Part shown: one piece after another, positions 33,523 to 46,100 of the stretch
Layout of the letters: the number at the start of each line of letters is the position of its first letter
How positions within the stretch are numbered: position 1 is the stretch's first letter
The notes under the pieces: generated by a model
What the model was told of the DNA's origin: nothing
Databases searched by the model: none
What the model saw: the letters and a program-made list of their open reading frames with translations, nothing else
Translations under genes and position numbers: made by a program
Source of the DNA: Phaseolus vulgaris
Lineage: Eukaryota; Streptophyta; Magnoliopsida; Fabales; Fabaceae
Assembly: GCF_000499845.2 (NCBI RefSeq)
Contig: NC_023753.2
Coordinates: forward strand, 17,112,193 to 17,176,192
Length of the DNA stretch: 64,000 nucleotides
Direction: 5' to 3'

Positions 33523-34233
33523 ATTGTTCTCGCCGGTTGACTCTTTCGCCGATTGACTTGGGTTGAACCCCTCCTTTCGGATCTGCCTCTTCAGAACTTC
33601 GATTCACGTCTCCTTGTTGCGCTTAGAATATGGCTCCGTTGTGACAGAGGGCCCCCTACCGGTTGATTACACTCCGACGATCAAGTCAGTTAGGACTCAC
33701 CAAAAGTAAACAGTTTCAGTATAGTGTGCAAAAACAGTACCTTCACCGGGAAACTCAATCCCCTTTTATAACTATTCTTGTAACAGCTTTCGCTCATGAG
33801 AATAAAATCTTAACTGAAAATAGAACTGGGCACATTAATCTTTTATCTTGAACAGAAAAAACTTCTTGTCATGGGCACCAATTATTTTTAGGTGCTAACC
33901 ATAGGCCAACATTTTATTTTAAGTGCGCACCTCTATATTTTAGGGTTATTATCAGCATCTATCAACAAACATTTAATACGTAATTAACATGCAACAAATA
34001 ACAAAATGCATACGTCACAAGTAACAAACACGCACACTTATCTATAAGCACACACACAATGGGCCCCCCTCGTATGGCTGCCTCATTATGCTTATATTTG
34101 ACGGGCCCCTTCAATTGGGCTAAACACGTAATCCTTGCCCGAGCCCAATAGCCAAGCTGACCACCTGCCAGCCCGAGCCGAGGACCGAGCTATTCCTAGT
34201 CCAAAACCGAGGACCGAACTCATGTTCAATACA
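33523..34233 (-). repeat. Inverted solo LTR of the Tat-2 family
   Basis: On the + strand it begins TGTTCTCGCC and ends CAATACA. On the minus strand it therefore ends CCGGCGAGAACA like the other Tat-2 LTRs, with TATA (GTTATAAAAGGGG) near 33770 and the TGACTTGATCGTCGGAGTG motif near 33670-33690. It lies inside a + oriented LTR of the same family. Flanks ACTAT and (A)CTTAT are only a rough target duplication. No internal region accompanies it. Confidence 0.7.
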
Positions 34234-34416
34234 CTTATTTTATACTCTATAAGCTCTTACTGACTTGATCGTCAGAGTGTGATCAACAGGTAGAGCCCCC
34301 TCTATCTCAACGGAGCCACGTTTCAGAGTGACAAGATGCAACACAGAGTAGCATGAAGAGGCATGTTAGAAGAGGAGCTCTCCATCAAGTCCATATGAGG
34401 TCAACCAGCGAGAACA
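34234..34416 (+). repeat. 5' LTR of Tat-2B, last part
   Basis: This U5 segment contains TGACTTGATCGTCAGAGTG (34259-34277) and ends AACCAGCGAGAACA, followed by the primer site TTTGAGCCCACCGTGGG (34417-34433). Confidence 0.75.
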
Positions 34417-34483
34417 TTTGAGCCCACCGTGGGACCCGATAAAACCTGATCCCATCCACATACGTGTTCGAGTTCCTGACGAG

Positions 34484-36341
34484 ATGAGAAAAACTAGGCA
34501 GGCACCTGTGGGATTTGAAGGGAGTGAGGTCCCCACTCTACAAAAACTCATGGACACCATTAGAGCTCTCCAGGAAGCCAACAAGCGGTACAGGTGAAAG
34601 TAGGAGCAGATCCAACAAGAAGCTAAAGTCGAACAGAAAAGGCTTATGGTAAAAGCTAAAGCCGAGCAGAAAAGGCTTATGACTGATGCCCGGGTTGGGC
34701 AGATACTTATGCAAGATCAACTGATGACGGAGATAGATGCTTCGCGGGCGAACAATGAAGAATTATGCAAGACCAATAAAGACTTGCGCAAGAGTCTGCA
34801 ACAGTATGGTCAGCGCTTTGCGAGGGAGCGGAGATTGAACGCACTCCAGAGAGGTCGTTCTAAGCAATTCTCACAGGCAATCATGGATGAGCCTGTGCCA
34901 TCGCATTACATCACGCCTAAGATTGTCTTTACAAGTGTAGAGGACCCCAAAAATCATCTCGCGATGTTCAAGCCCAGATGATAATTTCCGGAGGAACTGA
35001 TTCCATCCATTGCAAGATGTTCATGGGCACATTTACAAGTACAACACTGTAGTGGTTCAGCGGGCTCCCTAATGGCCACATCACTTCTTTCGACCAGTTT
35101 TCTGAGCTGTTCAGGAAACAGTTCTCTGTCAACCAGGCTAAGCCTCCAATTTTGTATGACCTCTTTAGCATAAGGCAAATAGAAGGGGAGTCTTCGAAAA
35201 ACTACTTAAATAGGTTATGGGCGCTTACAGTGAAGCTCTAGACCCGTGACGAGGTTGTGATGGTCAACGCCTTTGAGCAGGGGATCATGAGATGACTATT
35301 TAGTGACTCGTTGATCCGGAATCTGGTAGAAACCTTTGCCGAAAACCTTTGACGAGTCATTGCTCACATCAGTGCAGAGGAAGTTGTAGCCATGAAACAT
35401 GGTAGTTCGTCCTCGAGACAACCCAAGCTTAATGAGAGCAGTCGAGCCCGCCCTCTAAGGATGAATGAGGCCTCATCCGAGAAGAAAGCAGAATCGAGGT
35501 ACGCACTATACTCGACCAGGAGGAGTGCGCCCAAAACAAAGGTCAGAGGGGAGCAAACGTATCATCCCAAGTTTCGAGTATCCTACAAGGAATTATTGGG
35601 CATACCAGGCATTGTGGAAAAGCTGAAGTTTCCTCAGAAGACTAATAGAAATTTGGGGCTATGGAGGGAAGTGTGGTGCGAGTTTCACAATGGATTTGGG
35701 CATGAAGTGCAGAGGTGCATAGCCCTGGGTAACCAGTTGACGAGTTTGGTGAAAGATGGATTCTTGAAGGAATACCTAGAGACTAATCAGGAAGACTCGC
35801 AGGGGGAGGATGTTCTTAGGGACTAAGAACATGAAGTATTTGAAGAAGAATAACTGGTTTTTCTGAACTCGCGAGCGTGAGGAAGCCTTCATCAAGTTGA
35901 AGGAGTATCTGGCCAGTCCTTCTGTCCTCTGCAAGTCACAGCAGGGTGCTCCCATTCGTCTTTATTTTGCACTCACCGAACGAGCAATCAGCTCGGTCAT
36001 TGTGCAAGAACAAGACAAAGTGCATAGGCTGATTTACTTCGTGAGCAAGGTATTACAAGGACCAGAGATACGATACCAAGCCATTGAGAAAGCCGCTCGG
36101 TGGCTTCGTCATTACTTCCAGAGTTTCACTATGATTGTGATGACTTATTTGCCCATTCGCAAGGTCCTTCAGAAGCCCGACATAACAGGTCGGATGGTCC
36201 ACTAGGCAGTAGAGTTGTTTGAGTTTGATGTGGAGTATGAGCCTCGGGAATCGATTAAAGGCTAGGTATATGTTGATTTCATGGTAGATTTGTCATCTGA
36301 AGAACCCCAACCTGATCCTGTTGATTTCCGGTGGGTACTTT
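34484..36341 (+). pseudogene. Tat-2B gag relic joined to RNase H relic
   Basis: From ATG 34484 (MRKTRQAP) a Gag frame stops at 34596-34598. It resumes with a coiled coil, VEDPKNHLAMF, CKMFMGTF and NGHITSFDQFSELF, then a zinc-knuckle-like WCEFHNGFGHEVQRC (near 35680), with several stops and shifts. At about 35826 it jumps to the RT/RNase H connection ([18 protein letters not shown]) and RNase H ([37 protein letters not shown]). It stops at the start of the second RNase H (DFRWVLL). Protease and RT are missing by internal deletion. Confidence 0.82.
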
Positions 36342-36351
36342 TAGAGCATAT

Positions 36352-36798
36352 TGGAGCACATGGACGTCCACATGGCAACATAGGAGTGGAGAGGATTTAG
36401 CATGAAAGGTGTGAGCTAAACATGGAAAACATGACTCCACATGGCACTTTCTCATTTGAGAGTTTTATTTTTAATTTTAAACTTTTGGCTCCAAATTGTT
36501 CAACCCTCTCTCCTATAAATTGAGGTGTTAGGCTATCATTTTGTAAGATTAATCAATGAGTGAATTGTTGTCAAATTTGTGTCAATTACACTCTTGTCTC
36601 TTAGCCTCCCTAGGATAGACGTTTGATCTTCAATTTTCCACTAGACCAAGTGATTAGACCTCACCTGTCACTCTCTATACCTATCCTTCACCTTCAAGGA
36701 ATCCACAAGCTCTAAGTGAGCTCCTTGTCCGCTGCAATCCATGAAGCTTTCGCCAATCCACCAAAGAAATCACAACGAATGAAGGCACTCTTCCATCA
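36352..36798 (+). repeat. Probable solo LTR or LTR remnant
   Basis: 447 bp from TGGAGCACATGG to CTTCCATCA, with CCTATAAATTGAGG (TATA, near 36513) and a downstream run typical of R/U5. It separates two Tat-2 relics of opposite orientation. No target duplication is visible, so the boundaries or the solo-LTR origin are unproven. Confidence 0.5.
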
Positions 36799-38777
36799 TT
36801 CCTAGCCCTTAATAGGCCCTATGGGTTCATACTGCATGTCGAACTCCGATAACTCGACTGCCCAATGTACCATCCGATATGCTATATCAGGCTTCTGGAC
36901 GACCTTACGAATTGGAAGATCGGTCATGACAATCACAGTGAAGCTCTGAAAATAGTCGCGGAGTCGCGGAGCTGCGAATACTACTACCAAAGCTGCCTTC
37001 TCAATGGCCTGATACAATAACTCGGGCTCTTGCAACACCTTTCTCACGAAGTATATGGGCCTCTGAACCCGATCCTTCTCTTGCACAATGATCTAGTTGA
37101 TCACTTGATCTGTAACTGCGAAATAGAGACGAAGGGGAGCACCTGGTAGCAGCTTACAAAGGACAGGTAGGCTAGTCAGGTACTTCTTCAGCTTGAGGAA
37201 CATCTCTTCATATTCTCGAGTCCACGTGAAGCGACTGTTCTTCTTCAAACACTGGAAGTAAGGGTACCCCTTATCTTCTCCTACTGATAAGAACCAAATA
37301 GGGTGGCCATCCGTCTAGTCAACTGTTGCACTTCCTTCACAGTGGCAGGGCTCCTCAATCCTATGATTGTTGCACATTTTTCCGGGTTCGCTTCTATCCC
37401 CCGTTCAGTAAGCAGGAATCCCAAGAACTTCCCTACCTCTACCCTAAATACACACTTTTCTGGGTTCAATTTCATATCATACTTAGTTATTGTAGTGAAT
37501 AGCTCCTCCAAGTCAATGACGTGTTGGTCTTTCTCTTTCAAGGTGACGACCATGTTGTCCACATATGCTTGTACATTTCCCCCAATCATGGGGGTGAGAA
37601 TCCTATCCATCAACCTCTGATAGGTAGCGCTGGCGTTCTTCAGCCTGAAGGGCATGACTTTGTAACAATAGTTAGAGACCTTCATCATGAACGCGGTCTT
37701 GCTCTCGTCGCGAGGATGCATGCGAATTTGGTTGTACCCCGAGAATGCGTCTAAAAAACTCAGAAGTCGGCAACCTGAAGTGTTGTCCACTAAGGAATCA
37801 ATGCTAGGCAGCAGGTATGAATCCTTAGGATAGGCTTTATTCAGGTCCGTGAAGTCAACACACGTTGTCCACTTCCCATTGGCCTTATTTACCAACAAAA
37901 CATTTTCTAACCACTTAGGGTTATGGATTTCCCTTATGTGGCCAACACTAAAAAGTTTATGGGTCTCTTCCTTGATGACCATGCGTCTCTCTTCATTGAA
38001 CTTCCTTCTCCACTGTATTACGGGCCTAACCTTCTCGTCCATAGTGGGCCTGTGGCACAAGAAGTCAGGGTCGATGTCGGGGATGTCTGAGGTGGCCCAT
38101 GCAAAAGCGTTCAAGTGCCTTGCTATCACCTTGGCGATCTAATCTTGCATCTCCTGGCCTAGTGATGAGCTGAGCTTGAACTTCTTCCCTTTAATCTCTT
38201 TATCTTGAACCTCACCAGCAGGCTTAGGGCGTCTCTCCTTGGCGACTTCTACACGGGTGTTCTTGGACAGTGACCACACATACTTCCTTTTATTTTTCAG
38301 GTTGTTCTCATAGCATTTCCTCTCGCCCTCTGGTTCGCTTTATGACGATTACCCCTTCCTCAAGGGAAGGCAGCTTCATCTTTATGTGCCTTGTCGAGGC
38401 CACCACGCCTAACTTGTTCAAGGAAGGTCTTCCCAAAAGCATATGATAAGCCGAAACAACGTTAACAACCAAGTACCTGATACTGATTGTTCGGGATGAG
38501 GTGCCATCTGAGAAAGTCGTCCTCAACTCCACATGCTCTTTTACCTCCACCTGATCTCCAACAAAACCAAACAAACATTCGTCGTATGGTCTCAACTGGT
38601 CAGGTGACAACTGCAACTTGCTGAACATTACCCAAAACATTACGTTTGCCGAGCTCCCCTGGTCAATGAGAACCCTTTGTATTCTTCTTCCGACAGTGAC
38701 GACCGAGATCACCATTGGATTGTCTTCATGCGGGACTATGTCTCCCAAGTCATCCCTTGTAAAGTAGAGGTCGGGCT

Positions 38778-39817
38778 TGTTAGAATATATGAGGGGAATT
38801 GCTTAATAGGGGTTTTTGAAAACTTTTTCAAGTTTAATGAAATTCTTTGTATAAATCCAGAACATGAATCAAGTTAGCCAAGAACTCAAGCAGTTATGCA
38901 GCAATACACAGAAAAACAATCGGTTTTTCTTCGAAACAATTGGTTGTTTATATCAGATAAGCTTAAAACATAATTAAAATAAGTTCAAAGTAAGAGAGAA
39001 TCACACAAACAGCTTATACTGGTTCGCTCTTAAGCCAAGAGTTACATCTAGTCCCCAGAATACCATTGTGTAATCCACTAAGAAATCAAACCATATTACA
39101 AAACACAAACCACCAAAGTAGTGACCTTGAACCCTTCAAGAAACACACTACCTTTGGCAAACCACACCAAAAGTATTGATCTTGAACACCTCAAGAACAC
39201 ACAATACTCCTTGGCAACACAACACCAGAAATATAGTAGGTTTTGAAATGATTACACCTGATCACAGTACAATCTAAATTGAATACAATTGCAATCCTAT
39301 TCCAATCTCTCTTGAAAATCCAAAGCTTGATGTGAATCTTGAAATCTTAGAATCAAATCTGTCAAAACTGAATTTCTCAAAACTGTTTTTTACTTATTTG
39401 AAAACATAAACAAACCATTTATATTTTCCAAAGATTGGTCAAAACATTTAATGAAGGAGCGTATTCAGTTAGAAAACTTTTGAAACAGATTCACCATTCA
39501 AAACTGAATTCTATTAGGATTTTCAAAGAAACAATTGGTTGAAATCACGAAACAACCGATTGTTTTGGCTTGACAGTTAAGTCAACCAAACCAAACACCT
39601 TTCACCCTTTTTCAAAAACTCTTAAGAGTAAAACAACCGGTTGATTCAACAAAACAACAGGTTTTAATTTCAAAAAGGTTTTAATTCTCATCAGTTTTAG
39701 ATTCAACGAAGGAGTGGATCACACTTTATTCTACTCAGATCCAACCCAAACACAGCAACAACACCAGCCTTTCATCAAACACCTTGGATTTGGATTCTTC
39801 AAAGCACTTTATCAACA
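38778..39817 (-). repeat. Solo LTR of another family (probably copia/SIRE-like)
   Basis: 1040 bp with TGTTAG...TCAACA ends and a perfect 5-bp duplication GGGCT at 38773-38777 and 39818-39822. The interior has AACCGGTTG/AACAATTGGTTG motifs common in legume LTRs. The minus strand shows the more convincing TATA (AATATAAATGG near 39420) and downstream order. There is no primer site or coding region beside it, so it is a solo LTR inserted in the Tat-2C relic. The copia assignment is a guess from the motif style. Confidence 0.88.
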
Positions 39818-41120
39818 GGGCTCGGCCGGCTGGTCAGGCTCCCGCACCTTTACTGTCATTACTGCCCTTGCGTACTTCTTACGTTTGGAGGTTAAGCATC
39901 CCCCTCCTGAAAATCCTCCTGAGATGGTATTAATCTCTCCATGGACAGGCATCTCGTGCCTTTGGTCAACTGGAGGAAGCTTCTCCTTTGACCCTTCCTG
40001 ACTCCCCTCCAGATACTCTTTCAAAAATCCATCCTTTATCAGGCCTGCTAACTGGTAGCCTAGGGCTATACAGTGTTCCGCATCATGCCTGAACACTTTG
40101 TGAAACTCACACCAGAGCTCCTTGCGTGGCCCAAAATTCCTGTCAAATTTCGGGGGGAACCTCATCTTATCTGCCATACCCAAAATAGCCAACAACTCCC
40201 TGTAATTCATTCTGAACTTGGGTCGGAAAGGTAGGTCGTCCTTCGCCTTCGACTTGGGTTGGCTCTTTCTCAATGCATAAGGTGCTCCCCGTGTGTCTGA
40301 CTTCTTCTCGGTCACAGCTTCGTGTACTCTCATTGGTTGACCTCGACCGCCTTCTTTGGGCTTGGCTTGCCCTGGGTACATGCTACGCTCTTCACCGTTA
40401 CAACCTCTTCCGCGACGATGTGGGCAACAACCCGTCGTCGGATCTCCCCGAATGTCCTCACCCGATTTCTGATCAGTGAGTTGCTGAATGGCCCCGACAT
40501 GATCCCTTGCCCAAAGGCATGGACCAATCAAGGCCTCATCCTGAGTCTGGAGCTTTACTACGAATGCCCCAAACCTGTTCAAGAAATCCTTCAAAGGTTA
40601 TCCCTGTCTCTGCTTTACATCGAAGAGGTCAAAAGAGACAGGCGGTTGAGCTTGGTGACGATGAATTGTTCCCTGAAAAATCCAGAAAATTGATTTCAAG
40701 AGGTGATGTGGCTATCTAGGAGGCCAACAAACCATTGTAGTGTCGTGCCTGTGAAAGTGCCCATGAACATCTTGCAATGCATAACATCCATTAAATGTTG
40801 TGAGATGGGCCTCCGGGTCTTCTGTACCTGTAAAAACAATCTTAGGCATTATGAAATTTGCTGGCATGACAACGTCCATAATCGCCTGTGAGAATGGCTT
40901 GGGGCGAGCCCTTGTTTGAATAGTCGGGCCTCGCTCCCCTATGGAGCGTTCACCCAGCTGCTATAGGTCCTTACTCAATTCCTCGTTGGCTTTGTGTAAC
41001 TTCTCGTTACTCTCTCATGACGCATCTAGTTCTGCCATGGATTGATCTTGCCTGAGCACCTGCTCGTCTCGAACCTCAGCCATGAGCCTCTCCTGGTCAA
41101 CCCTGGATGCCGCCACCGCC

Positions 41121-41185
41121 TCCTGGAGATAACTTACGGTCTCCTGGAGAGAACTTACGGTCTCCTGGAGAGAACTTACGGTCTC
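41121..41185 (-). repeat. 21-bp coding tandem repeat in Tat-2C gag
   Basis: Three 21-bp units around TCCTGGAGAGAACTTACGGTC encode repeats of SSLQETV within the Gag coiled coil. Confidence 0.85.
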
Positions 41186-41404
41186 CATAAGCTGTTGTAT
41201 GGTGGGGTTGTCACTCCCTTCAGATCCTAACGAACCTTGCCTCGTATTCCTCATTACGCCTAAAAGTTTGAACACATGCAACCTAACCTCTAAGTGCCCT
41301 AGCACACATGGTCTTAGGTTTAAAAGAAAGTGTTTTACTTGAGCTAGACCCCATGCACACTAAGCGCACCCCTAGGTCCAAAACTAGCCGTCGCTAGTCG
41401 CCTG

Positions 41405-41645
41405 GGCCTTATGCACAAGGGCTGCACCATGAAGTTTTTCACTAAAATATGCAATTGGGTGCCCACCCTACAACAACACAACACCTATTCCTACTCCCGA
41501 TGCATCACACTCTAGCTCAAAAGTTTTTTAAAAGTTTGGTAAAGCTAGAAGGTGCATTAGTGAGTTGAGCTTTCAACCTTTGAAAGGCTTGCTCATGCTT
41601 CTCCGTCCAACAAAATGAAGTATCTTTCTTCACTAACTCATTGAG
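41405..41645 (-). pseudogene. Chromovirus-type gypsy RT/RNase H scrap
   Basis: The minus strand encodes LNELVKKDTSFCWTEKHEQAF and QRLKAQLTNAP, then FELECDASGVGIGVVLL, a stop, and GGHPIAYFSEKLHGA. This is the RT-RNase H connection of non-Tat gypsy elements. It is flanked by two direct copies of GCCTTATGCACAAGGG (about 41406 and 41685). Nothing else of the element remains. Confidence 0.75.
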
Positions 41646-41699
41646 TGGTGAAGCTAGACTTGGCCCAAGAGCCGAGCTGACCTAGGCCTTATGCACAAG

Positions 41700-42030
41700 G
41701 GGTTATACGAAAAAGGAACTTCATAATGTCTGATTCACAGTTATTAGTATTGTTATTTTCAGCATTATCATAGGGTGCAAGAATGGCTTGTGATGGTTGA
41801 CTCAAAACAGGTTCATCTTCCGTAAAAAAAAAAAAAACTTTGATCATGAATGTTAAGACTGTTATTTTCATTGCTAGTAACTTGACCCTTTTGATATGGA
41901 AAAATATGTTCATAGAAGACAACATTCCTGAACACAAAAATTTCTCTTGATTGAATATTCAACAAAACATATCCTTTTGTCCCCTTTTTAAAAGCAATAA
42001 AAACACATTTTGATACCTTGGATCAAATTT
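41700..42030 (-). pseudogene. Ty1/copia scrap (integrase-RT linker)
   Basis: The minus strand reads FIAFKKGTKGYVLLNIQSRE, IFVFRNVVFYEHIFPYQKGQ, then an irregular tail with ED.PVLSQP. This matches the conserved segment after the copia integrase core (GYKLFDL...IFVSRDVVFYE in typical members). Stops follow. No LTR is recognisable. Confidence 0.7.
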
Positions 42031-43142
42031 TATTCTATTTATTGACGATTACCTTAGGAGGGATGACTATTTAGCAATGAATGAGTTTATTAGTTAGTTA
42101 TTTTTTGGAAGGATAGACTTTTTTTTTTCTTGTAAACTTTGTTTTCAAACCTTTTCTGTATATCTTTAACGTGTAAACATGCTACAATACCTAAGTACTC
42201 TCATGAATTATATTCTTTTCGCTAAAAAAAAGACAGTTCACTAATCCGATAAATTAAAATATTTGGTTTAATCTAATTCATTTAATAAAAATGTAATTTA
42301 ATTTATCTGATAACAACAATTTCATATCCGATTTACTGATCAAAATAATAATTTTAGAAAATTAAAAAATGAATTTTAAAACTACTTTTTAAAATATAAA
42401 ATAAAGTTAAAAATACATTTGTGAAAATATTTAAAATAAAAATAAATTAAAAAGAATTAATTATTGAAAAGTTGGCTATACTAATGTGTTAAGTATTATT
42501 AAGAGAATTCATTCAATTTTGAGAAATAATAAATGAATTATTAACTATTCATAAAATTTAATAAATAAAGTTGATTCAATTTATTTTTTATATTTTATAA
42601 TATTTATATTAAATAAATTTATTGTAAATGAAGCAAATAAATAATGGATAAATAAATTACTCTGCAGCTTTTGATTAAGTTATTTGATGATCATACAGTT
42701 CACTTTGTCCTGTGCGATAAAATTTTGTTGCTGTAATACTAATCATATAGTCAATTAGTGATAAAATTTTGTGATAATAATTAATTTTGTGCATGACAAT
42801 AAAATTGTATACATCAGTTAGTGATATAATTAAATTAAAAGATACAGTGAAAAATCTTTTATTTTCTAAATTGATTTTGTAAAATTAAATATATTTTAAT
42901 TTTCCTTGTAATGTTGTGACAGCTTGAACACATAAGTAAAGTAAACACTTTAGTTTCATGATCCCACTCTGTGGTATATGTAATAGAGTAGTTAATTATG
43001 AGTATTGTATTTCCTTATTTCATGTTTTAAATTGTCCATATAATTCATTGCCCTAACATGTTTTGTGTGTAAGAATATAGTCAAAGCAAAAGCTGCTTCA
43101 TTGGTTCAACCTCCAATTGTTCTATCCAGAAGACACCACACC
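42031..43142. other. Upstream region of WRKY gene 2
   Basis: AT-rich DNA. The last about 120 bp share the TAAATTGTCCATATA block with the equivalent position of gene 1. No other feature was recognised. Confidence 0.5.
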
Positions 43143-46100
43143 ATGTCCACTTCCATTGAAACCACAGCACCCAATTCTGCAGAAAGGGGCTTTCATGGGT
43201 TCTCTGCCAAGGAGAGTAGGGGTTTGGATTTTGATTTGAATGAACCTATGATTAATAAAACTCCTCAGGCTTCTCTTCCTTGTATCGATATCAATTTCGT
43301 TCCAATTTCTCAGGTATCAATCTATCTGTTCATTAAAAAAATGTGCCCTTTTGCTTTTCATAATAAATATACTCTTTATATATGCTGTATACTACAAAAA
43401 CATGTCAGTTTTGATCAGGTCTGCTTTTCAATATTTCCATTTTTTCTATTGATTTTTGTTAAAATTGATTTTCAAGTCAAATAATTAGTTTGGAATATTC
43501 TAAACAATTAGTGTCATTTTTTTATTTAACACAAAATTATTTAGAGTTACTTTAGTTTAAATCAAAATCAATATTAAATCTACACTTAATTTTTCACTAT
43601 CGGATCGAACTTGTAATCTTTGCACAAATTAGGTTAGATTGTATTTGGACTAGATTTTAGATCACAGTCGTAAGATACTCAAAAGCAATGTCATTTCTCA
43701 TTAGGAGGTTGAAGGTAAAGATTGTTTCAATTTAATTAGTGGTTTAGGATTCAATTTTTAAATAAACAGTTCAAAAATGATATTGTTCGTAATGATTCAA
43801 CACTAATCGAATGTGATTATCTCATTGGAGGAATATAATAAATTTAAGTTTATTGTTTGTAAAACTATTGCCCACATAAGATCTACTTATAAAATTCTTT
43901 TCATAAAAATTGTTTGTTGGTATTTAATTCTAAGGCTATTTTTTAATTATATGTTGCAATAATTTATTTTTCTTAAAGTGTTCTTAATTAATTACTAATT
44001 TTTAACCAAAATAATAAATATTTAAAATTAATTATATGAATTCTTTTTTCTATTTTTGCTAGGATGGGAAAGGATGAATAGAAACCAATTACATAATCAC
44101 TGTTCTCTCCAAACATAACTATTTGCGTTGAAAAGCTAAAGAAATACTTAGAGTAGTTTTGAAAAAAAGAGTTTAAGTTATTGGCATAGTTACCAGCAAC
44201 AAAATTAGTTTTCTATGCATATACTGTTAGTCCTTAATATAAGAGATTAAACTTACATAATTTTCTTAAATGTAGAGAATAAAATAAATTATTTTTTGTT
44301 GGAATTATATATTAAAATTTGTGATGTTTTCAATAAAGATCAAATATATTTTTTAGTTTATATAATTTTATTTTTATTTTAATCCTTTTAAAGTTGTTTA
44401 TTTCAAAATAACATACAATATTGAATTTTTAGCTGTAGTCCCAACTTATACTTATCAGTCTAACATTTCACTATGTTTGGTGAATACGTGTCATTTATAA
44501 TTTTTTTTAATTTAATCACGGTTGTACTAATTTTTATTTATTTTAGTTTAAAAAAAATATTTTATTTTAATCTGACTTTTTAGCCACGTCAAATACATTT
44601 AGTGATTATTAAGTAGCGGTAGAGACTACTACAAAATATTTAGTTTAACAAAAAAATAAAGATGATGAAAGTCAAAATATGAAAAATAAAGTAAAAGTTT
44701 AATAATTTTGTTGACTAAAAATAAAAAATAAAGGGAGCTATTGAAATATGTCGTTTTCATTTTCTGATTGATGTCTAAAACCTTTGTTATGCATGAGGTT
44801 AATTACTTAAGTGTGTTAGATATAACTTGGGCAAGGTAAGTTTTTGTTAGTTTGAGAGGCTTTAGACAGGAATCGGTAGTTGGGTACCGTGTATAAGGGT
44901 TGAACCATCCCTGAAGTGATTCTTATTTATTTATTTTTTATTGTCGATAAAAAAATAAAAATTAATGACGATGCATAAGAAATAAAATGGAAAAATATTT
45001 GTGAGTCCATCCTATTTATCCTATATTTCCATAGATAACTTCCATTATTTTAACTCCTCTCCAATTTATCCCTTTTATTTACAAGTTACATAGTTACATT
45101 AAATATGACATGAGTTATTTTTTAAAATATTAATAAATAAAACACAATATTTTTCTTTTTGCATATAATGGAAAAAACCACAAATTTTAAATTAAACCTA
45201 AAACTTTATTATAAACTACTCAACCTTTATTAAGCTGATCCAGTGGGTTATGAAAAAAACATGTTGGTGAGTAAAATTAACAACAGATAATATTTCTATG
45301 TAATATGCATTTATTATTTATCTCATAATTCATCCAATATATACGAAAGCTTCCAAACTAAATATACAGCGTGTTATAATTGGTAAATATTTTCCCACTC
45401 TAAAATTTTGATTAATATCAACTTCTTTTTTATTTCTTTCTATCATACTATATTACCTATAAAATTTATACTTGTTTATTCTATTTATAGAGTGAACATT
45501 AATAAATTTTTGAAATTGATTGAAATGCCTATGGAATTTATCATACATTGAGTTTACCAGGTTTCTAGTGATAATTGTAATGTGGCAATGTGCCAACAAT
45601 CTCTTGCCCCGGAGTTGAATTTGTTACATGCTTCTCCTACCAAAGTTATTGAACAAGTGCATTCGTCCAATTCCAATGATGTGAAAATGTTGAAGGTTCC
45701 CTTTGATCTTAATGCAAAATTTGATGAGGAGGATCAAATTTCTTGCTCCAATGAAGCACATGCCAAAGTTGGTTGCAGTGAAGCCATTCAGCCTTTACCT
45801 TCATCTTATTTGGAGGTCACTCCAGAAGATGTTCCTCCTACAGACAATGATAATGAGGATAGATCCAGTGTTGTTGGGGGAGGATCACACACTTCTCAGA
45901 ACAGGTTTTGCTCTTTCAAAGTTACTACATAATCTCCAAGGTTTTGTTAATGTCCATGTTAACAATTATTGATATTATTTTGTATTATCTTACAGGAAGA
46001 GAAAGAGATCAGTTGAGGAATGTGAGAAAGGGAGAGGGAAGGCTTTTCGTAGAGACAATGTGGAAGTGAAGATTAAGAGACAAAACGAGAATACAGTAGA

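Larger units (their letters stand above)
36802..41254 (-). pseudogene. Tat-2C gag-pol relic
   Basis: On the minus strand it starts at 41254 (MRNTRQGSLGSEGS), with an N-terminal coiled coil containing triplicated SSLQETV. Gag fragments follow (MKDFLNRFGAFVVKL; WCEFHKVFRHDAEHC near 40130). Protease comes next (VLIDQGSSANVMFW; 38748-38308). RT spans 38129-37281 with [41 protein letters not shown] and YVDNM in place of YVDDM. RNase H covers 37086-36802, ending at YEPIGPIKG. Frameshifts and stops occur between blocks, and a second-family solo LTR (38778-39817) splits protease from gag. The changed YVDNM alone would abolish polymerase activity. Confidence 0.87.

Noticed and set aside
36352..36798. 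Firm call of a solo LTR with target duplication
   Set aside because: No matching 5-bp flanks were found (CATAT versus TTCCT), so it is kept only as a probable LTR remnant.
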